From Saccharum officinarum (Eukaryota; Streptophyta; Magnoliopsida; Poales; Poaceae), in contig CM036158.1 in the NCBI GenBank assembly GCA_020631735.1, forward strand, positions 82,037,914-82,101,913: DNA of 64,000 nucleotides, given 5' to 3'. Positions 49,225 through 61,000 of the stretch are shown piece after piece; positions within the stretch are counted from its first letter, which is position 1; each line of letters begins with the position of its first letter. The notes under the pieces were generated by a model that was given only the letters and a program-made list of their open reading frames with translations, made no database searches and was not told the DNA's origin. The position numbers and the translations under genes are program-made.

Positions 49225-49832
49225 TGACCGGACGCGCCGGTCATAACTGACCGGACGCGCTCAACCGCGTCCGATCCTCCAATGGTCACTGACCCCCAAC
49301 GGTCAAACCAACGACCGGACATGCCCCAGGCAACGACCGGACGCACCCCTCAACTAACCAGACACGCCGCTCAGACGACCGGACACGCTCCAGGCAACGA
49401 CCGGACGCGCTCAACCGTGTCCAATCCTCCAACGGTCACTGACCCCCAACGGTCAAACCAACGACCGGACGCACCCCAGGCAACGACCGGACGCACCCCT
49501 CAACTGACCAGACGCGCCGCTCAGACGACCGGACGCGCCGATCGCACAGTACCGCGCGCCCGCGAAGCAACGACAGGACGCGCTCCAGGCAACGACCGGA
49601 CGTGGCAGTGCCAGCGTTCGGTTAGAGTTCAGTAAGCTCCCTTAATGACCGGACGCGTCCGATCGTCCTTGTGAACCGCAGTTCCTTCTGGGCACCTGAC
49701 CGAACACGCCGGTCCCGCGAGTGACCGGACGCGCCGGTTGCAAACCCTAGCACCCGCGCGCCTGACTGCTGCGAAGTACTGACCAGACGCGTCCGGTCAT
49801 ACCATGACCGCGTCCGGTGCAGCGTCTGGTCA
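49225..49832. repeat. GACCGGACGCG motif array in the M 5' LTR, with a 150-bp duplication
   Basis: Same motif family as 40584-41066 but longer. TCAACCG(C/T)GTCC followed by ATCCTCCAA recurs at 49261 and 49411, marking a 150-bp duplicated unit. Confidence 0.9.
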
Positions 49833-50605
49833 CCTCTGTGACCTCCGTTCGCCTCCGTTTCTTTTCCGACTTCCGGCATAGTGGAAAATAGGCATTTCAA
49901 GTTCCCAAAAACGTCTGAATCCCGTGCTCGCAAGCTCGGCAGGAGGGAGAGAGAGAGACCCAAACCCTCTCTACCGCTCAAACTTCAACGCCTTCGCAAA
50001 TGTGCCAACACCAACAAGTGATCACCACCTTGTGCACGTGTGTTAGCATTTTCATAATCATTTTTGAAGGTTTTCCAGTTAGCTCACTAGGCCCTACATG
50101 CAATGCACTTCATGAATTCACCTAGTGGCACCCGTGCATCGAATAATCGATAAGACTTCCCCTCTTAATAGTTTGGCTATTGATCCTAAACCACTCACAC
50201 CCTCTATGGTGTCTTGAGTGCAAAACAAAATGGCCCTATGGTTATACCTTTGCCTTGAGCCCATTTTGTTTTTCCGAAAGATATGATCCACTTCATATCA
50301 TCACATGACCGTCTCGATCCATCGACCTTGACTTCACTTGGTATTCACCGTTGCATCGGTCCATCGGCGCCAAGTCTTGCTCAAGCTTCACCATCGCTTG
50401 GTCCTTCGCTTCGAAGCCTCGACTTGCCCTTCACCTTCATAACCGGTCCATCGAGCCAAGCATCTTCTTGGTCTTCATCATCTTGGTCACACGAGTCAAT
50501 GTCATATTTCATATTCAATGACCACCTTTATCTAAATCATCCACTTAGATACAAAGGTTAGTCCTAGGTTTCATCAATTAGCCAAAACCAAACTAGGGAC
50601 TTTCA

Positions 50606-53600
50606 GTAGGTGAACTACAAGACCGGTGGATCTCATTGGGTTATTGATAGTGGTTGCACTCAACATATGACCGGTGACCCTCGTATGTTCACCTCACTTG
50701 AAGAGAATGGGGTATGTCAAGAGAAGATCACATTTGGGGACAATTCAAAGAGCAAAGTCAAGGTATAGGCAAGATTGCAATATCAAATGATCACTCTCTT
50801 TTAAATGTGCTCTATGTTGCTTCATTGAGTTTCAACTTACTATCCGTTGGGCAACTTTGTGACCTTGGCTACCAATGCTTATTCACTCCTAATGAAGTGG
50901 TAGTTTCAAAGATAGATGACAAGCAAATGATTTTCAAAGGCTTTAGATACAACAATCTTTATCTTGTTGATTTCACCTCCGAAGATGCAAACTTGATGAC
51001 ATGTTTGTTCACCAAAACTACACTTGGATGGCTTTAGCATAGGAGGCTTGCTCATGTTGGAATGAACACTCTCAACAAGCTTTTGAAGAAAGAATTAGTA
51101 AGAGGCTTGAAGGATGTCAAGTTTGAGAAGGACAAACCTTGTAGTGCATGTTAAGCCGGCAAACAAGTTGCAAATACTCATCCAACCAAAGCTTACATGT
51201 CAACATCAAGAGTGTTAGAACTTCTACACATGGATTTGTTTGGTCCCACAACTTACAAGAGCTTGGGTGGAAATCTCTATTGTCTAGTGATTGTGGATGA
51301 CTACTCAAGATACACTTGGACTTTCTTTCTTCATGACAAATCCAAAGTGGCCAATTGCTTCAAGAAGTTTGCAAAGAGAGCTCAAAATGAATTTGAAGTC
51401 AAGATAAAGAAGATTAGAAGTGACAATGGCAAAGAGTTTGACAACACAAACATTGAAGCTTATTATGATGAGATTAGAATCAAGAAAGAAGTTTTATCAA
51501 CCTACACTCCTCAACAAAATGGTGTAGTTGAGAGAAAGAACCGGACATTGATCACCCTTGCAAGAACATTGCTAGATGAGTACAATACACCAGAAAAATT
51601 ATGGGTCGAGGCAATCAACACCGCATGCTATGCTTCAAATCACCTCTTCCTATAAAAGTTTCTTGGAAAGACCCCCTATGAGTTGCTAAATGGGAAGAAG
51701 CCAGATGTCTCATTCTTCCGGGTGTTTGGTTGCAAATGCTACATCTACAAAAAGCGTCAACACCTAGGGAAGTTTCAAAGACGTTGTGATATTGGCTTTC
51801 TTGTTGGTTACTCATCAAAGTCTAAAGCATATAGAGTATTTAACCATGCCACCGGTTTGGTTGAAGAAACATATGATGTGGAATTTAATGAATCTAACGG
51901 CTCCCAAGGAGCAATTGAAAATTATGATGAAGTAGGTGATGAACCATTGAGGGAGGCAATGAAGAACATGCCGGTGGGAGACATCAAGCCTAAAGATGAT
52001 GAATACGATGGACAAATTGTCAATCCACCATCTTCATCACATGTGCCTCAAGATGATGATAAGAATGAGAGGGTTGAAAATGAAGATACTCATATCTCTC
52101 ATGAACAAGCCGAGGCACAAGCTCAAGATGTTGATTCTCCTCAACCTCCTCCTCAAGTGGTTGAAAGAAGAAACTCACCTCTACTTCATGCACATCCACA
52201 AGATCTCATCATAGGGAGTCCTACAAAGGGTGTAATGACTCGATCTCAAAAGCTTGCTTCTTTTGTTGAACATCACTCTTTTGTCTCTTGCCTTGAACCT
52301 AAGAATGTAGAAGAAGCTCTTCAAGATCCGGATTGGGTGAATGCCATGCACGAATAATTGAACAACTTCACCCGTAATCAAGTTTGGACACTTGAAGAGC
52401 ATCCAAAAGGTGCAAGAGTCATTGGAACCAAGTGGGTGTTCTGCAACAAGCAAGATGACCAAGGCGTAGTAGTGAGGAACAAGGCAAGACTAGTTGCAAA
52501 GGGGTTCTCTCAAGTTGAAGGTCTTGATTTTGGAGAGACATTTGCACCCGTTGCAAGACTTGAAGCCATTCGTATCCTTCTTGCATATGCATCGCATCAT
52601 GAAATGAAACTATATCAAATGGATGTGAAAAGTGCATTTTTAAATGGCTTCATAAATGAACTAGTCTATGTTGAACAACCTCTCGGGTTTGAAGACCCTA
52701 GATATCCTAATTATGTTTATAGGTTGTCCAAGACGCTATATGGACTCAAGCAAGCCCCTAGAGCGTGATATGAGCGCCTCCGGGACTTCCTCATTGAGAA
52801 GGGCTTCACTATTGGGAAGGTCGACACCACACTATTCACCAAGAAGCTTAATGGGGAGATCTTCATTTGTCAAGTCTATATTGATGATATCATCTTCGGA
52901 TCAACAAATGAAGATTATTGCAAGGAATTTGGTGAATTGATGTCGAAGGAGTTCGAGATGTCTATGATTGGTGAGCTAACATTCTTCCTTGGTTTTCAAG
53001 CCAAGCAAATGAGAGAAGGGATTTTCATCTCTCAAGAAAAGTATATCAAGGATCTTCTCAAGAGATTCAAGATGGAAGAGTGTAAGCCAATCAAGACCCC
53101 AATGCCATATAATGGACATCTCAACCTAGATGAGGGAGGTAAACCGGTTGATCAAACTCTCTACCGTTCTATGATTGGTAGCTTGTTGTACCTTACCGCA
53201 TCTAGGCCTGATATCATGTTTAGTGTGTGCATGTGTGCTCGCTTTCAAGCGTGCCCTAAAGAACCTCACCTAAGTGCCGTAAAAAGAATCTTAAGATATC
53301 TTAAGCACACCCCAAGTATTAGTCTTTGGTACCCCTAAGGAGCTAGATTCCAACTAGTTGGCTATTCTGATTCAGATTATGCCGGTTGCAAAATTGATAG
53401 AAAAAGCACATCTGGAGGGTGCCATTTGCTTGGGAGGTCTTTAGTATCTTGGTCATCTAAAAAGCAAAATAGTGTGGCTTTATCCACCATCGAGGCGGAA
53501 TACAATGCCGCGGGGGCTTGTTGTGCACAAATCTTATACATGAAACAAACCCTCCTAGACTATGGAGTTGTTCTTAAAAAGGTGCCACTTTTATGTGACA

Positions 53601-53833
53601 ATGAAAGTGCTATTAAAATTGCTAACAATCCGGTACAACACTCACGCACCAAGCACATTGATATCCGCCACCACTTTCTAAGAGATCATGTTGCTAAAAA
53701 TGATATATCACTAGAAGGTGTAAGAAGTGAAAATCAATTAGCGGATATCTTCACTAAACCTTTGGATGAGGCTACCTTTTGTAGGTTGAGAAGTGAACTA
53801 AATGTGCTTGATTCTAGTAACTTTAAAAAATGA
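50606..53833 (+). pseudogene. copia P pol: protease - integrase - RT - RNase H
   Basis: It resumes right after M with WVIDSGCTQHMTGDPRMF (protease). Integrase: CSAC, HMDLFGPTTY, IRSDNGKEF, VVERKNRTL (51230-51550). [45 protein letters not shown] (52400-52890). RNase H: GYSDSDYAGCK, LSTIEAEYN, CDNESAIK. It ends at TGA after SSNFKK (53833). Stops lie at 51035-51037, about 51153, 51652-51654, 52355-52357, 52766-52768 and 53336-53338. A frame change lies near 50710. Confidence 0.94.
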
Positions 53834-55496
53834 GCTTGTGTTGTCCCTTGCATTGCATTGTATTATATGTCATGTTTAAATTTCTGCAATGCATCTAAGA
53901 CTTGTCTAACACGGTTATAATAACCCTCCTTTGGAGGAGTGAAGAAGCCTAACCGTGGATCAAACTTGACAAGCAACCTAGTCTTACTTTCTCGCTTTGC
54001 ATTGCATATGCATGGTTGTTGCTTTGTCATTTCTTTTCGGTTTTGCTTTGAGCAACCTCTGTGTTTGTCCATGAATAGAGAGAGCATTTGACGCTCCCAA
54101 GGGTTCATAAACTCTAATGCATGGCCATACGTTGCTCCTCGGGTGTTTATCGTATATTTTCTTAAAAATAATACTAGCCTAAGGCAAAATATTTTGAAAA
54201 ACTTGAGGGGTTAAGACAGGTCTCTCATATCAGGTTCCAATTGGTGTTTATTTGAGTCTCTTTGAATTGGAACTGGATTGGGAGAAGTCGCGTTGAAGAT
54301 CATATTGAAGAAAGGCGTTTTACAGCGACCGGACGCTGGACCGGACGTGATGCTGCTTCATCACTACGTTCGGTCCCGGCGACCACCAGCGCGTCCAGTC
54401 ATCCCGAAGACAATCTCAAGGATCTATGACCGGACGAGACGTTGTGACCACTACGTCCGGTCCCGGACCCCACTAACGCGTCCGGTCAAGCGTGTTGAGT
54501 TCCTCGGGTGATCTCCAAACGGACTCTGTCAGCGTCCGATCAGCTCTAACCGAACACGTCCAGTCATGCCAGGAGCTTACTGGACTCTGATCGGACGCTG
54601 CTCCACCGCGTCTAGTCAGTCAACCAGCGTGTCCGGTCATCGCGTTAAAAGCGGATCTGAGCCTTTTTAACCGTACATCTTGTTCTTCCTTTTTCCTTTT
54701 TCATCCGTCGCCGCCACCGTGACCCTTGCTCTAACCCTAAGCCGTGCCACCGTCCGTGCCCTAGCCTTCCTCGCCATCTCACGCCACGCCTCCTCCCGAG
54801 TCGTCGTGCCTACTTCCTCCTCCCGAGCCGCTATCGACCACCGCAGCCGTGCCGCCACAGCCGCTGCTCCTCCTCAGCCGTAGCCGCCCTGCTGCAGCCG
54901 CTGCTCCTCCTTAGCCGCGCCGCGCCGCCATGCCTTAGCCTCTGGCCGCCGCAGCCGCGCCACCGTCCACGCGTGCCGCCACCAGCCGAGCCTCGCCACC
55001 CGGACTGCCTCCGACCGTCGCACCCATTGACCTAACCCTAATCCATCGTGATGGTTTGTGACTTCACTTCGGTTGTTCTTTGTCGAGGTCTCTTCGCGTG
55101 ATTTCGTCTCCGTGAGATGATTTCAGTGCCTTGTCCTTTCAATTAGGGTTTGCCGATGAATTCCCGTTGAAATTCTAATTCATCCTTTGCATGTCTCGGC
55201 ACTTCAGCGCTCATCTGACGTTTCCGTGGAACTCTCACACATTCAGGTCCCTTATCTTTTCACCGAAATCTCACGCCTACGAGGTAGCTATCGCGATCTA
55301 CTCTTATCTCGTATGCTTGCTTTCATAAGGACCTCGCTCATCTGGTAGTTAAAATATAATGCTTAATAGTAGCTCTATCTATTCCATCTTTACAGAGAGT
55401 CTTGTCGGTGCTCTGTGTGTGGTAGTTGATCAGATTTGAATCCAATGCCAAGCCTGTGGATACGGATTGAGGCCAAGCCTCATGAGGTTGGTTAGT
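53834..55496 (+). other. P spacer between pol and the env-position ORF
   Basis: About 1.7 kb. The first part is T-rich and non-coding. A block of GACCGGACGC motifs follows (54327-54639). Then comes a CT- and CCG-rich stretch (54660-55040) resembling a plant 5' leader (CTCTAACCCTAAGCC). No protein is supported before 55497. Confidence 0.6.
54327..54639. repeat. GACCGGACGC motif cluster in P
   Basis: About ten degenerate copies of the motif that fills the U3 of element M (e.g. GACCGGACGCTGGACCGGAC, ACGTCCGGTCCCGG, CGTCCGGTCAAGCG). Here they lie between pol and the third ORF. Confidence 0.8.
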
Positions 55497-57007
55497 ATGG
55501 TTCGCTGCAAGAATGTTGGTGGTGGACCGAGTGACGGGGACGAAAGTCCTCCTAGGTTGATAGAGGTAGCCCGTGGCAAGCGCAAGAAGATAGCCACCAA
55601 GAAGAGAAAGAGGACACCCACTGAGGCAGAGATAGCACAGGCAGTCCCTGATGCAGCAGAGCTTGCAGAGAGAGGTGGCAGAAGCAGTGGGATTCACATT
55701 GGCGAGAGTCGCTTTCATCTTGAAGGTTGACAGCTCGGTACTGAGGCCACAGAGGAGACAGAGGATGCACCTACAGAGTAGCCCACAAAGGACACAGAGG
55801 AGACAGAGGAGCAGACTGTTTAGACTCCACCGCGTCGTCGCTCAAGACGTACGCGTGCTTAGGTGACTCCTAGGCCAAAGGGCCAGTGATGTGGAGGTCG
55901 CCCACCTCCTAGGGCTCGAGGTCACCCCCCCAGTCGAGCACTTTGACCTGAGGGGAGCTACAACACGCCAGGTACAGGCTTTTCGGTTTGTTGAGGTTGG
56001 TCGGTGGTTCCCACCTTAGCGGGACCCCCGAGCTTCAGAGGGCTTCTACACACCTTTGCACGAGGATTTCTACAGAGCCTATGTTGACAGCGGGATTGCA
56101 TTCAGACCTCAGAGAGTCTGTTAACTCGATGCTTTAGTTGAGGTGGTTGGTTAGCAGCTCCGTCCACATCTGTCCTTTTTACCTGGTTTGTCAGACCTTC
56201 TGGGATGGACTGGAGCTTACTACGGGACTTGGGTCAGAGAGTTATACTCTTCACTTTGGATTGACCCTGCTCATGAGTTTATTCACTTTGCATTCCGAGG
56301 CCATGACCGTAGACTATATATCACCAGGGTACGGAAGATTCTCAGACTCCCTGCTTCAGAGACGAAGATTCACCAGTTGTGTTTTGGACAGACTTCACCA
56401 CCGAGACGTCCTCACGGAGGTACAGTACCACCCACAGACCTGATCAGACCTTGCTTCCGTGAGCCATTTGGCGAGGGATCCAGACGTACACCTGCTATCT
56501 TGACACCCATTGCTAGAGTGCTTGATGCCATTGTGAGGCGGACTCTTCTTCCAAGGCTGGGATACAGAGAGAGTCTGACACGTATGCAGCTTTGGGTTGT
56601 TCATCACCTCATCTCTTAGACACTATTTGATATTTGGGATCTGTTGCTATGTGAGATAGAGGACACTTTGGCAGAGGGCTTCAAGGGTCACCATCAGTTA
56701 CCATATGTGCACTGGATCTGCTTTATTATTCGATCTGCGTGTGACATGCCTGTAGAGATTAGGGCTGAGATCTCTGATACCACTACTGCATTTTTAGAGT
56801 ATGACATTCGATAGTTTTGGGCTTAAGTTACTAGAGAGCAGGCACCTAGGCCAGAACAGCGTCAGAGGCCAGAGGTTCCAGGGACAGCAGCTGAGCAGGA
56901 CGAGACCGTTGAGGGTCTTGCTGAGGCCGAGCTTACAGATCTTGATGCTAAGCCAGCTGATCCAGTTGAGGATGATGCCACTGACAGCACAGACGAGGAC
57001 TACCAGC

Positions 57008-57644
57008 TAAAGCTGGACTAACGAGCCAGCTCGGCTCGTTTGGCTCGGCTCGTTCTGGCTCGTTAAGATAACGAGCCAGCTCGGCTCGGCTCGTTATCTT
57101 AACGAGCCAGAAGGCCGGCTCAGCTCGGCTCGTTTACGAGCTTGAGCTGGCTCATTTGGCTCGCGAGCCAGCCATATTAAAACATAAAAAATGTAATATG
57201 TGTATTATCTAAAGTTTGATAATGGTAATAATATAAAACTAGTCTATTCATAAGTCTTAATAAATCATACAAAAATAATATGTACTATTATATTATAATA
57301 CTATACACCATACATTGTCTATGATTCATACTCCATACCATATATGATGCATCCATTATCCATACATTCATTTAAAATAAAAAGAGTCAAATTAATCTAA
57401 AATTTATAGAGTCAAAGTCCAATCATCAACAAATTATAAAGTGTAAGACATAAAGTTATATAACACTAATAAAAGTTTAAGGCCAACAACTTTGGCTCGA
57501 GCTGACTCGCGAGCTGGCTCGTTAAGACACGAGCTAGGATGCTTGCTCAGCTCGTTTGAGAAATTAAACGAGTCGAGCCGAGCCGAGCCACTATCGATCC
57601 GAGTTGAGCGAGCTATCGAGTTGCGAGCTTTTCGTCCAGCTTTA
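57008..57644. mobile_element. hAT MITE (637 bp) in the P third ORF
   Basis: Perfect 11-bp terminal inverted repeats TAAAGCTGGAC / GTCCAGCTTTA, flanked by CTACCAGC at 57000-57007 and 57645-57652, the 8-bp duplication of hAT elements. The ends are packed with GGCTCG and CGAGCC motifs around an AT-rich centre. No coding capacity. Taking it out rejoins the host frame exactly. Confidence 0.95.
57053..57112. repeat. 25-bp perfect inverted repeat with 10-bp loop in the hAT MITE
   Basis: The left arm 57053-57077 (begins TTCTGGCTCGTTAAG) pairs with the right arm 57088-57112 without mismatch. A transcript would form a stable hairpin. Confidence 0.93.
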
Positions 57645-58075
57645 CTACCAGCCTATACCCCGGTACTGTTCTCCTCGGTCTCAAGACCATGAGGCCGGTG
57701 GTTCAGGATCAGCCTTCCGCTCAGACCCAGCCATGGTGGCTATCCTTAAGAGGCTGACCCAGGCCTAGGAGAGGCAGGAGGTTCAGATGTAGCGACAGGC
57801 TCAGGACACAGCAGCTGCATTTGCTCAGATCCAGACTCGTCAGGACGAGTTCTAGAGGCAGCAGCTGGAGTTTCAGAGGCAGCAGTTTGAGATGCAGAGG
57901 CAGCAGGCAGCCACCCAGCAGCAGTATCTTGAGCTCCTGCGACACCTCGTCACTGTTGGGGTTCCTCCACCACCATCTGTCCTTACTCTAGCACTACAGT
58001 CCAGTGGACCTCAGAGTCAGGGACAGCCGAGCTTTCAGTTTACCTCTCCCCAGCAGCAGGTTCCTCAGACCTTTC

Positions 58076-61000
58076 TGTAACAACCCAAAAATTTCCAGGA
58101 AATAAAAATCACAACTGCAAAAAAAATTTTCTAAAAATAAACCTATGTTTGGTGAGGTGTCATATAGGGAACCTAACCTAGTTGCACAAGTAGCACCTAA
58201 AATAGCTAATTACATCTTTGCATTCAACCATACATGCTTGAGTTGGATTTTATGTTCTTTGAATTAATTTAAAAGCAACAACATTTCTTGAATTAATTGC
58301 TTAAGTAAATAAATATAGAAATATAAACCTATCAAATAGATGCAAACCAAAAATATATTTTTGTGGGCCCCATTGTGTTAACCAAGTGGAGGCAATAAAT
58401 TGGTATGCGTACACATGCCTTGACATAATGGGAATAAAGGAGAGATAAATAGAAAAGCTTGATGTTTAAATCAGAAAAAGGAGAAGAAACCCTATGTGGC
58501 CCAACCAACCCCGCCAAATCGGCCTGCCAAGCCAGCCCAAGCCGCACAGTGCGCACCCAACCGTGCGTGGGCCGGCCCAGCAGGCTACCGCTAGCCCACA
58601 CCGCACTCGCGCGCACACGCGCTCACCGCGCGATGAGCGGCCCAGCAAGCCGCACATGCCTTGGCCCACGTCAAGCGCCAGAGAGCAACGCGCCTCCATC
58701 TTCTTGCGTCGCTGACCGACGGGACCCGCAGGGTCGTCCCCAACCTCCCGCTCCCTCTGTTCGCTTCAAGAACGGCAAGAAGCAGGGGACAGGGTCACGC
58801 AAGAAGCAAGGGGAGATTCCCTCTGCCCCCTGCTCTACCGTGCGCAACAAGGAGCAACCTGGCCCCACTCATCAACCGCTCGCGCTTGCCGGTCACACCC
58901 CAAGCGCACGCCCAAAGCCACGCGTGAACGCGCCATGACCCACCGAACTCGGCCGCCTTCTGACACCACAAAACCGTCGCGGAATCGTAGCTGCCACCAC
59001 CATTCTCGAGTCATGCTGACCCCACGCGCCTAGGATCCTAGCCAAAGGGGTGTGGATCACCGCCACATGGCTCGGATGCCCCCATCACCGTTCGCCCGCC
59101 ATTGACGAGCTCGGACTATAAAGTCCCGAGCCGAACCCTAGCCTCTCCCATCCTCCACACGCCGCCGCCCTGGTGGTCTCAACACACTGCACCGTTCCAG
59201 AGAGGAGAAAGGGGAGAAGGGAGGAGAGGCAAAGGAGAAGCCGCAAGGAAGAACCGAGACTGCGAGGGGGCACCGACCGAGCTCGTCAGAGACGAAGGTG
59301 ACACCGGAACCCCTCTTCTCCACCACCGGTCTGCACTGCACGGCTTCATGGCTACACAGCATCAACTCGCCCTGCATTGGTATCCTTTCACCATTGCCAC
59401 CTCTGGTGAGTCACCGTGCCCAGCTCCTCTCACCTCGATCACCACTGTGACGTGCACCGGCATCGCTACGGCCACTTCGTATCGGAGATGGTCATGGCGA
59501 GACCGTGAACACCGCTGCACACGCGCGCGCACATCGTTAGGCCTAGCCACTAACCATTTTGCTCACCAAGGGCCAGTGAACGCCGATGGCGGCGCGTCAC
59601 GAGACATGCTCGCCATGGCTAAAGCTCGCCATGGCAAGGTCATGTTCTCGCCGTGATAACACGGTAGAGATGGGAGGAAGGGAGCTACCGGATTCTCCTT
59701 GGCGAAGAACACACCATCCTCTCCTTGAAGAGAAGGAGGGATCCCCGAAGGCCTGTCCGGCGGTGTTCCGCCTGGTCAGAGCCGTCGAGCCGCCATCAGC
59801 GCGGAAGGTCCTGTTGGAGCCCAATTTCATCGTTTTGACCCCACCTTCATACTCCTTTTGAGGCTGCGAAATGGTAGGTGACCTTATCACCCGAGCTAAG
59901 TCACCATGGAGGCCTTGCCACCGCTCACCACACCGGTCGAGCCGCCACCGCCATGAACAAGCCCCCTAGACGCTCCAATCTATACTGTTGACCCCTCTAA
60001 GGAGTTCCATGAGACCACACGGTGCCCTCGGGCCTACGATTTTTGCCCTTGAGCCCTCAGAGCGTGAGCTCGGCTGCTCGCCGCCGGTGAGAGCGTGGCC
60101 GAGAAAAGGAAACAGGGGAAGGAGGAGTAGCAGCGCTGCTTAGTGCACCGGTTGTACCGTGAGCCAAGAGTGGAGGAAGAGGGGGTGGACGCGGACCACC
60201 ATGGACCACGTTGAGTCCCCTGCACCGCATGTTCAGGTCCACCATAGGCCGTGCCCATGAGTTTCTGAGCCCAGTTCGGAGCCCAGGAGGCGACGTGGCA
60301 GCACTAGAGCTTGCCACGTGGCGGGCCTAGCCCGGCCCAACCCGGCCCATATCTAGCCCTGACCCGGCCCACCGAGACCCGGTTTCGGCCCGGTCAAAGT
60401 TGACCGTTGACCAGTCAACGGGACCCAGATGTCAGTGACTCGCTCTGTTTCGGCCAATCAGAGCTTGACACGTGTCACTGCCTGAAATTTTCTTTTCCTT
60501 TTTCTTTTCCAGAAAATCATTTAATCTTTAGAAATTCATAACTAATTCATTTTAACTCAGAAAAATACCAAACCAGTTTCTAAATTTTTCTAAAAATGAG
60601 CTCTACATCTTAGGCTTATGTTTGAGTGCATTTGGATCTTTTGAATTTCTGTTGCTTCTTTGTGCACCTCTATAGGAGTCGTTAATGCGGCTCTACGTTA
60701 CGTTTAACAGAGCCGGAGGACCTGCCGACTGAGGAGTACGACCCTGACTACAGCGAGGACTTGGGTGATGACCTGCCAGGTGCCACGCCCCACCCATCTC
60801 CGTAGAACCTATTAAGCATGCAAATATAGAATTGCTAGCGCTTTACTTTTTGTACATTATTATTGATGATAGGTTGCTTGGTAGATGCTTTACCTTGAGC
60901 CCTTTACCTTGTTGTAACCTTACTCCTGCTCACCCTGCTGTTAGGCTAGATGCTCGCATGTTACATATTACTGCTTTTACTCTTACTCGCATTATATCTG

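Larger units (their letters stand above)
39605..50605 (-). mobile_element. complete Ty1/copia element M (SIRE/Maximus-like), 11.0 kb
   Basis: Two LTRs (2213 and 2364 bp), PBS, gag, PR-IN-RT-RNase H, a 1-kb 3' untranslated region and a PPT lie on the minus strand, bounded by GTAGG on both sides. It inserted into the gag/protease junction of a related element (P) in the opposite direction. It has few breaks and is much better preserved than P. Confidence 0.95.
48242..50605 (-). repeat. 5' LTR of element M (2364 bp)
   Basis: Same ends as 39605-41817. The length difference of 151 bp is almost wholly a 150-bp tandem duplication (49261-49560) inside the GACCGGACGCG array. A TATA box lies at 49165-49172. 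Confidence 0.93.
38043..58075 (+). mobile_element. Ty1/copia element P (SIRE/Maximus-like), + strand, with env-position ORF
   Basis: The pieces are gag (38043-39604), pol (50606-53833), a spacer and a third reading frame (55497-58080). The element is interrupted by M (39605-50605) and a hAT MITE (57008-57644) and is cut at its 3' side by the LTR of G at 58076. The acidic, Lys-rich gag with two knuckle positions, the YIDDIIFG RT and a long extra ORF after pol are features of the SIRE/Maximus lineage. It has many stops and is the oldest layer on this side of the gap. Confidence 0.9.
55497..58080 (+). pseudogene. env-position ORF of copia P (plant retrotransposon protein)
   Basis: It begins at ATG 55497 with MVRCKNVGGGPSDGDE, then a basic stretch GKRKKIATKKRKRTPTEAE. 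The central part (56190-56600) has GAYYGTWVRELYSSLWIDP, HFAFRGHDRRLYI and RTLLPRLGYRESLTRMQLW. It continues past a stop with DIWDLLLCEIEDTLAEGFKG and an acidic tail. The C-terminus is Gln-rich (57840-58070). SIRE/Maximus copia elements carry such an extra ORF after pol; its role is unproven and I see no clear signal peptide or membrane span. Stops and frame changes are many. The hAT MITE sits in the acidic tail. The final TAA is made by the G LTR junction. Confidence 0.75.

Noticed and set aside
49282..49635. Repetitive Arg/Thr/Gln-rich open frame with a repeated PQ(A/L)T motif (and antisense frames at 40660-41209)
   Set aside because: It is a translation of the GACCGGACGCG array in an LTR, not a gene.
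58459..59860. Open frames in the GC-rich part of the G LTR as host genes
   Set aside because: They overlap on both strands within one LTR, flank its TATA box and show no domain.
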